Below, in pieces: positions 59,711-64,000 of a DNA stretch of 64,000 nucleotides. The translations under genes and the position numbers were made by a program. The notes beneath the pieces were generated by a model. That model saw nothing but the letters and a program-made list of their open reading frames with translations. It was not told the DNA's origin and searched no databases. This DNA is from Hyphomonas jannaschiana VP2 (lineage in GTDB: Bacteria > Pseudomonadota > Alphaproteobacteria > Caulobacterales > Hyphomonadaceae). Location: the NCBI RefSeq assembly GCF_000685215.1, contig NZ_ARYJ01000008.1, forward strand, positions 62,001 through 126,000, read 5' to 3'. Position 1 is the first letter of the stretch. Every line of letters begins with the position of its first letter.

Positions 59711-60643
59711 TTAGACGTTCGAGTAGCGGGAGTTACGGATCATCTTGTAACCGCGCAGAAGCTCGGCGATGCCACGATCCAGCGACCAGTCCGGACGCCA
59801 GCCGGTCGCTTCCACTTTCTCATTGGACACGATGTAATCGCGTTTGTCAGGGTCTTCGCCAATCGGCGCTTCGAGATAAACGAAGCTCGGCACGTGCTCC
59901 TGGATCTTCTGGCACAGCTCGATCTTGGACAGGTTCGCGTCCGACAGACCGAGATTGTAGGCCTCCCCACGCATCGTGTCGAAGTTCTCGATGGCGTGCT
60001 CAAAGCCTTTCACCACGTCGCGGACGTGAATGTAGTTGCGCTTGAAGTGGCCTTCGAAGATCACGACGGCGCGGTCGGTGACGGCGCGCCAGGTGAAATC
60101 GTTTACCAGCAGGTCGAGGCGCATGCGCGGCGCCATACCGAACACGGTGGCCAGGCGCAGCGTCACGCCATTGCCATTGTCGAGCACGGCCTTTTCGGCT
60201 TCCACCTTGGTGACGCCATAGAGGGAGATCGGGTTCAGCGGGCTCTCTTCCGTGCAGAACTTGCCGCTCTCGCCGATGCCGTAGCCCGAATTGGTGACCG
60301 GGAAGACAACTTTCTGGTCCTTGGACGTGCGCTTCACGAGGTCCACGACGGCGTCCTGATTGAGGGTCTTCGCGGCAATCGGGTCCAGCTTGCAAAGCGG
60401 CGCGCCAACCAGCGCGGCCAGCGGGATCAGCACGTCGGCCTGCGGCACCAGTTCGTCCAGCAGGCGGGTGTCGCGGGCGTCGCCCTTCACGGGCACGAAG
60501 TTTTCGTTCGCGCAAACAGCGGCCAGTTCGGTCGTACCCCGTTCGAACGTATCGAGCACGGTCACTTCATGTCCCTGCTCCAGCAGACGCGGTACCATGG
60601 TGGAGCCGATATAACCCGCGCCGCCCGTAATCAGAATTTTCAT
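59711..60643 (-). CDS. NAD-dependent sugar-nucleotide epimerase/dehydratase
   Basis: A 310-residue extended SDR. Cofactor loop ITGGAGYIGSTMV, Ser in VTNSGYG and the catalytic YGVTK are present, with RLATVFGMAPRMRLDLLVNDFTW and KRNYIHVRDVVKGFEHAIENF. It should act on a nucleotide sugar, but the exact reaction (C4, C3/5 epimerisation, reduction or dehydration) cannot be read from sequence. The ATG at 60643 has GAGGGA upstream and gives the normal N-terminus. It is first of epimerase-HddA-like-aminotransferase. Confidence 0.83.
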   Translation of the reverse strand: MKILITGGAGYIGSTMVPRLLEQGHEVTVLDTFERGTTELAAVCANENFVPVKGDARDTRLLDELVPQADVLIPLAALVGAPLCKLDPIAAKTLNQDAVVDLVKRTSKDQKVVFPVTNSGYGIGESGKFCTEESPLNPISLYGVTKVEAEKAVLDNGNGVTLRLATVFGMAPRMRLDLLVNDFTWRAVTDRAVVIFEGHFKRNYIHVRDVVKGFEHAIENFDTMRGEAYNLGLSDANLSKIELCQKIQEHVPSFVYLEAPIGEDPDKRDYIVSNEKVEATGWRPDWSLDRGIAELLRGYKMIRNSRYSNV

Positions 60644-60753
60644 GTGTCCCTCAGATCCCAGTGTGTCTCTATCGCGCACCGATCATGCGCCCGGCTTTCC
60701 TATAGCAACTCTCGCACCACAGGAATCCAGCCCAAATCCACCAAAGCGGGACA

Positions 60754-60777
60754 AATCCGCCCCATTCAGGCGGGATT
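60754..60777 (-). terminator. Hairpin after acyltransferase gene
   Basis: AATCCGCC and GGCGGGATT form an inverted repeat with one bulged base around a 7-nt loop, about 40 bases after the acyltransferase stop. On the minus strand it is followed by TTGTCC, a weak U-rich end. The rest of 60644-60814 shows no gene. Confidence 0.35.
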
Positions 60778-60814
60778 CCCCAAATTGGTGTATCTGAATG
60801 AAACAGACTCCTGA

Positions 60815-62737
60815 TCAGGGAATCCGGTCCGTGAAGACAGCGCTGGCCGCCTCGGTGGAGCCGGCTTGGGTGAAATGGCCATAATCGAGATAAAAATCCT
60901 CCCCTGCCCGGCGGACCGGACACGTGCCATCCGGACAGAGCAGGGCGGCCGGGTCGAGGAAGGCAGCGCCGTTCTGCGTGGCAAGACGCGCCAGTCTTGC
61001 GTTCATCGCCCGGGCTTCGGCGCTGAGCGGCAGGCTTGCCTGCTGCGCCTCCGGCGGCACGGTCCGGGCGAGGATCATGTAAGGCGGAATATGGAAATTC
61101 GGCGACTGGCCGACCAGCGTTACCTCAATACCCGCGGCCTTGAACGCGGTTAACGTACTGTCTGCCTGCATGGAAATGCCGGTACCATATTCCAGCCAGC
61201 TGCCCGCGACGATCACATGATCCACCCCGAGGCGGCCAGCGAGTTCCACGGCCTGTGCGCGGAAGGCCCTGCAGGCTGGCGTGCCGGGACTGTCCGGCGC
61301 CAATGTCGGCGGGCATCCCTCCATGGCGTATTCAATGACAGGCGCGTCCTTAATCCCGCCCATCCGGACAAGGCCCGGCACATAGTGCGCGGCAAACGAG
61401 TCCCCGAAGAGGAGGACAGGTGCCCCCCCGCCGTCTCCGATTGTGCAGGCGCTGGCCTCCCAGTCCGTCCAGCTTTGACTGTCGCGCAGGAGACAGGTGC
61501 CGACACGCCAGGCCTGTTCGGCGGCGTGAAAATCGGGCACGCGCTGATAGGCAGGCTGACCCGCAAACAGGCGGGCATTCAGCTTTGCGCCCGCCCACCC
61601 GACCGCCGCCGTGCCAGTCGCGCAGACGAATGCAGCCACCAGCACAGTGGGAATTTTCCAACGGATCCGCCGCATCGGCGTCTCGACAAACCGGTAAACC
61701 AGCCAGGCGAGCAGGACACAGAGGCCAAGTGCAGCAACCGTCTCCGGAAGGGTCAGACAGCGCATCATCAGGAACGGCGCCAGCACCAGCACCGGCCAGT
61801 GGACAAGATACAGGGAATAGGAAATCCGCCCCGTCCAGACGACAGGGGCCCACGACAGAAGACGCGACGGGAACGGCACGCCCTCTTCCCCGGCTGGCTT
61901 GCCGAACCAGATCACCAGCCCGGCCCCGAGGCAGGGCCAGAGCGCCGCGACGCCCGGAAACGGGGTGGCCGGGCCGAACAGGAGCACCGAACCGGCGATC
62001 ATCGCGAGGCCTGCCAGCGTGCCCACTTCATTTATACCGCGCGGAAGCGCCGGGCGCGGCAGCAGCGCGATCAGCACACCCAGCAGGAATTCCCAGGCCC
62101 GCGTAAAAGGCAGGTAGAAGACCGCGTCGAAGTGGCCGTGGCGGATGGCATAAAGGTTCACCCCGAATGAGGCGACCAGGCAGAGCGCCACCACCAGCCG
62201 CCAGCGCCCGGCCAGGAAACGCTGGATCAGTAGCAAGAATACCGGCGCGGCAAGATAGAACTGCTCCTCCACCCCCAGCGACCAGGTGTGCAGCAGCGGC
62301 CGGAACGGCATGTCATTGTTGAAGTAGGAACTGGTCTGCCAGAAGTGCAGGTTCGAGACGAACAACGAGGCGGCGATCAGACTGTCCGCGAAAGGCTGAA
62401 AATAGACCGGCGGAACGATGGCCAGGCTGACCAGCAGCGTGCCCAGCAGGACCACCGTCAGCGCCGGCAGGATCCGCCGGGCCCGCCGGGCAAAGAAGCC
62501 GCTCAGCGAAAACCTACCGGCATCCAGATCCCGGAACAGGCTGAGCGCGATCACGAAACCGGATATGACGAAAAAGACGTCGACCCCGGCAAAGCCGCCG
62601 GAAAACCGGCTCCATCCCGCATGAAAGCAGAGGACCGCCACCACGGCGACAGCGCGCAGCCCGTCCACATCGGCCCGGTAGCCCGGTTTTGCACCGGGGT
62701 CCTGACGGGCCGGATTGCGAGGGGCATCAGCGCTCAT
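60815..62737 (-). CDS. OafA/YrhL-type membrane acyltransferase with SGNH domain
   Basis: A 640-residue protein. The N-terminal acyltransferase-3 domain has about ten membrane helices, starting YRADVDGLRAVAVVAVLCFHAG and including VDVFFVISGFVI, RRARRILPAL and HTWSLGVEEQFYL. The C-terminal SGNH hydrolase-like domain (from about 390) has Ser in VLLFGDSFAAHYVPGL and the Asp/His pair in DYGHFTQAG. Such proteins O-acetylate polysaccharide or peptidoglycan outside the membrane. It belongs to the surface polysaccharide region and may modify that polymer. Confidence 0.9.
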   Translation of the reverse strand: MSADAPRNPARQDPGAKPGYRADVDGLRAVAVVAVLCFHAGWSRFSGGFAGVDVFFVISGFVIALSLFRDLDAGRFSLSGFFARRARRILPALTVVLLGTLLVSLAIVPPVYFQPFADSLIAASLFVSNLHFWQTSSYFNNDMPFRPLLHTWSLGVEEQFYLAAPVFLLLIQRFLAGRWRLVVALCLVASFGVNLYAIRHGHFDAVFYLPFTRAWEFLLGVLIALLPRPALPRGINEVGTLAGLAMIAGSVLLFGPATPFPGVAALWPCLGAGLVIWFGKPAGEEGVPFPSRLLSWAPVVWTGRISYSLYLVHWPVLVLAPFLMMRCLTLPETVAALGLCVLLAWLVYRFVETPMRRIRWKIPTVLVAAFVCATGTAAVGWAGAKLNARLFAGQPAYQRVPDFHAAEQAWRVGTCLLRDSQSWTDWEASACTIGDGGGAPVLLFGDSFAAHYVPGLVRMGGIKDAPVIEYAMEGCPPTLAPDSPGTPACRAFRAQAVELAGRLGVDHVIVAGSWLEYGTGISMQADSTLTAFKAAGIEVTLVGQSPNFHIPPYMILARTVPPEAQQASLPLSAEARAMNARLARLATQNGAAFLDPAALLCPDGTCPVRRAGEDFYLDYGHFTQAGSTEAASAVFTDRIP

Positions 62738-62944
62738 GACAGTGGAATTTCTGCATCAGGCATGCCAGTCGACCGGAATCTCCCGGCAGGATCCCCGTGC
62801 TTTCGTCCACTCGCCTGACAAGTGTTCCGATTTGCACCAGACGCGGGCGAAGTTTCCTGTTTAAATGGCAAGGTTATTGCAGCTTTCTTCGCGTAATTCG
62901 CACAGACGCAACGCGCTGCACAGACTGGGGACAGGAGTATTCAT
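62738..62944. promoter_or_regulatory. Divergent region between acyltransferase and nucleotidyltransferase genes
   Basis: 207 bp without a convincing gene. CCTGTTTAAATGG at about 62858-62870 and a more AT-rich patch near 62870-62895 are the most promoter-like parts. GGGGACAGGAG precedes the plus-strand ATG at a good distance. Confidence 0.3.
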
Positions 62945-63664
62945 ATGAGCAACGACACCGGCCGCACAGCCGTCATTCTGGCGGGGGGCCTCGGATCGCG
63001 GCTGCGTCCTTATACGGTCGTGCTGCCGAAACCCCTGATGCCGGTTGGCGAGTCCCCGATTCTGGAAGTCATCATCAAACAGCTGGCCCGCAAAGGCTTC
63101 AGCCGCATCATCCTGGCGGTCAACCACCAGGCCGACATCCTGCGCGCCTATTTCGGCGATGGCAGCCAGCTCGGCGTCAGCATCGAATATTCGCTGGAAA
63201 CCAAACCGCTCGGCACGATGGGCCCGCTGCACCTGATGAAGGACCTGCCAAAGAATTTCATTGTCATGAATGGCGACATTCTCTGCGATCTCGATTTCGG
63301 CGACTTCTTCGCCCGCCATGCCGATGACGGCCGGCTTTTCACCATCGCCGCCTCCAAGCGCGAACAGCTGATCGACTATGGTGTGCTGGGCTGCGAGGAA
63401 GACCATCTGGTCTCCTTCACCGAGAAGCCGCGCACGCCTTATCTCGTGTCCATGGGCGTCTACTGTCTCAGCCGCCGCGTGCTGGAGTTCATCCCCGAAG
63501 ACCAGGCCTATGGCTTCGACCAGCTGATGCTCCGCTTCCTGGATGAAAAGCGTGATGTCAGCGTCCAGACGCATGAGGGCTACTGGCTCGACATCGGCCG
63601 GCCGGACGATTATTTCCGCGCCGTCGACGAATGGCCCGAGCTCAGCGAAAAGCTGGGACTCTGA
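62945..63664 (+). CDS. Sugar-1-phosphate nucleotidyltransferase
   Basis: A 239-residue nucleotidyltransferase with AVILAGGLGSRLRPYTVVLPKPLMPVGESP (nucleotide-binding and Lys motif), FIVMNGDILCDLDF (metal-binding Asp) and YWLDIGRPDDYFRAVDEW. It matches the short type related to mannose-1-phosphate guanylyltransferases and heptose-1-phosphate transferases. Relatives often carry CBS repeats at the N-terminus; here they are absent, but CBS repeats are fused to the aminotransferase nearby. It is followed after 1 bp by a reading frame for another SDR. Confidence 0.85.
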   Translation: MSNDTGRTAVILAGGLGSRLRPYTVVLPKPLMPVGESPILEVIIKQLARKGFSRIILAVNHQADILRAYFGDGSQLGVSIEYSLETKPLGTMGPLHLMKDLPKNFIVMNGDILCDLDFGDFFARHADDGRLFTIAASKREQLIDYGVLGCEEDHLVSFTEKPRTPYLVSMGVYCLSRRVLEFIPEDQAYGFDQLMLRFLDEKRDVSVQTHEGYWLDIGRPDDYFRAVDEWPELSEKLGL

Positions 63665-63665
63665 C

Positions 63666-64000
63666 GTGCCCGACCCTGTATCAAATTCAAAACACCCCCT
63701 CCCCGGCCGCATTGTTGTGACCGGGGAAACCGGTTTTGTGGGACGCCGCCTCACCGCGCGCCTCAGAGCGCTTGGCGTTGACGTCGCGGGCTTCTCCCGC
63801 TCGACCGGCGGCGACCTGCTGACCGGTGAGCTACCGCTGGAAGGCGCAGGCCATGTCTTCCATCTGGGTGCGCTCTCCTTCGTGCCGGACAGCTGGAATG
63901 ATCCTGCCACCTATCATCTTGTGAACACGCACGGCACCGTCCGCGTGCTGGACCAGTGCCGCCGCACCGGTGTGCCGGTTACCTTCATCAGCACTTTCGT
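63666..64000 (+). CDS. NAD-dependent epimerase/dehydratase, 5' part
   Basis: A GTG-started frame that continues past the right edge; about 111 residues are visible. The Rossmann loop RIVVTGETGFVGRRLTARLRALG and the downstream GHVFHLGALSFVPDSWNDPATYHLVNTHGTVRVLDQCRR are typical of extended SDR sugar dehydratases or epimerases. The family is clear, the reaction is not. If it is a 4,6-dehydratase it could supply the keto-sugar for the aminotransferase at 57249-58661. Confidence 0.8.
   Translation, partial: MPDPVSNSKHPLPGRIVVTGETGFVGRRLTARLRALGVDVAGFSRSTGGDLLTGELPLEGAGHVFHLGALSFVPDSWNDPATYHLVNTHGTVRVLDQCRRTGVPVTFISTF

Noticed and set aside
62861-63910. Minus-strand open frame of about 349 codons opposite the nucleotidyltransferase and terminal SDR gene
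   Set aside because: Opposite two genes with intact nucleotide-binding motifs; no independent support.
1-64000. tRNA, rRNA, CRISPR arrays, insertion sequences, phage genes, integration sites
   Set aside because: Reading both strands gave no cloverleaf-like segment, no regular spaced repeats, no transposase or integrase, and no long direct repeats. A covariance-model scan could still find a small RNA that I cannot see by eye.

Overview
The window looks like chromosomal DNA of a prosthecate or budding alphaproteobacterium of the Caulobacterales/Hyphomonadaceae type. The reasons are the FlbT/FlaF pair beside a flagellin, the alphaproteobacterial flagellar gene arrangement, recurrent TTAACC/GGTTAA motifs like CtrA half-sites, and uniformly GC-rich coding sequence. 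The genus is not determinable from the sequence alone. I found no tRNA or rRNA genes, insertion sequences, prophage or CRISPR arrays.

Layout. (1) 1-4.4 kb: 5' part of an AmpG-type permease, a cytoplasmic hybrid histidine kinase, a ComM/YifB AAA+ ATPase and the tRNA-dihydrouridine synthase DusA. (2) 4.4-36.4 kb: a nearly complete flagellar island. It encodes the export gate and ATPase (FlhA, FlhB, FliP, FliQ, FliR, FliI, FliH, FliJ-like), basal body and rod (FliE, FliF, FlgB, FlgC, FlgF, FlgG, FlgJ), rings (FlgA, FlgH, FlgI), hook and junction (FlgD, FliK, FlgE, FlgK, FlgL), filament (flagellin, FlaF, FlbT, FlgN-like), switch (FliG, FliN, a very divergent FliM) and stator (MotA, MotB). Accessory proteins are two FliL paralogues, a MotE-like protein, a DUF6468-like protein, a DUF1217 protein and a large periplasmic helical-repeat protein next to MotA. 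No FlbD/FliX-type regulators and no canonical FliM are present in the window.

(3) 36.5-39.6 kb: a small periplasmic redox/PLP unit with a lipoprotein cytochrome c, a Tat-exported ALO-type flavin oxidase and a Tat-exported DSD1-type PLP enzyme. (4) 39.7-46.7 kb: two peptide-ligase/peptidase systems transcribed towards each other with a 4-bp stop overlap. One has a retropepsin, a 7TM inactive-transglutaminase protein and an ATP-grasp ligase-like protein. The other has a circularly permuted ATP-grasp, an alpha-E protein, a transglutaminase and the proteasome-like Anbu. (5) 46.8-50.7 kb: trehalose operon otsA-otsB-GH15. (6) 50.9-64 kb: surface-polysaccharide genes: AGE-family isomerase, nucleotidyltransferase/GmhB-type phosphatase fusion, two GT4 glycosyltransferases, a pyruvyltransferase, a CBS-aminotransferase fusion, an HddA-like kinase, sugar epimerases, an OafA-type acyltransferase and a second nucleotidyltransferase.

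The most interesting points are the altered FliG-FliM interface (EHPQ replaced by KDPK in FliG, with a truncated FliM lacking the CheY-binding N-terminus and the GGxG motif), the possible MotC/MotE-like periplasmic module, the paired ATP-grasp/peptidase systems, the exported PLP/flavin/cytochrome unit and the CBS-aminotransferase fusion.
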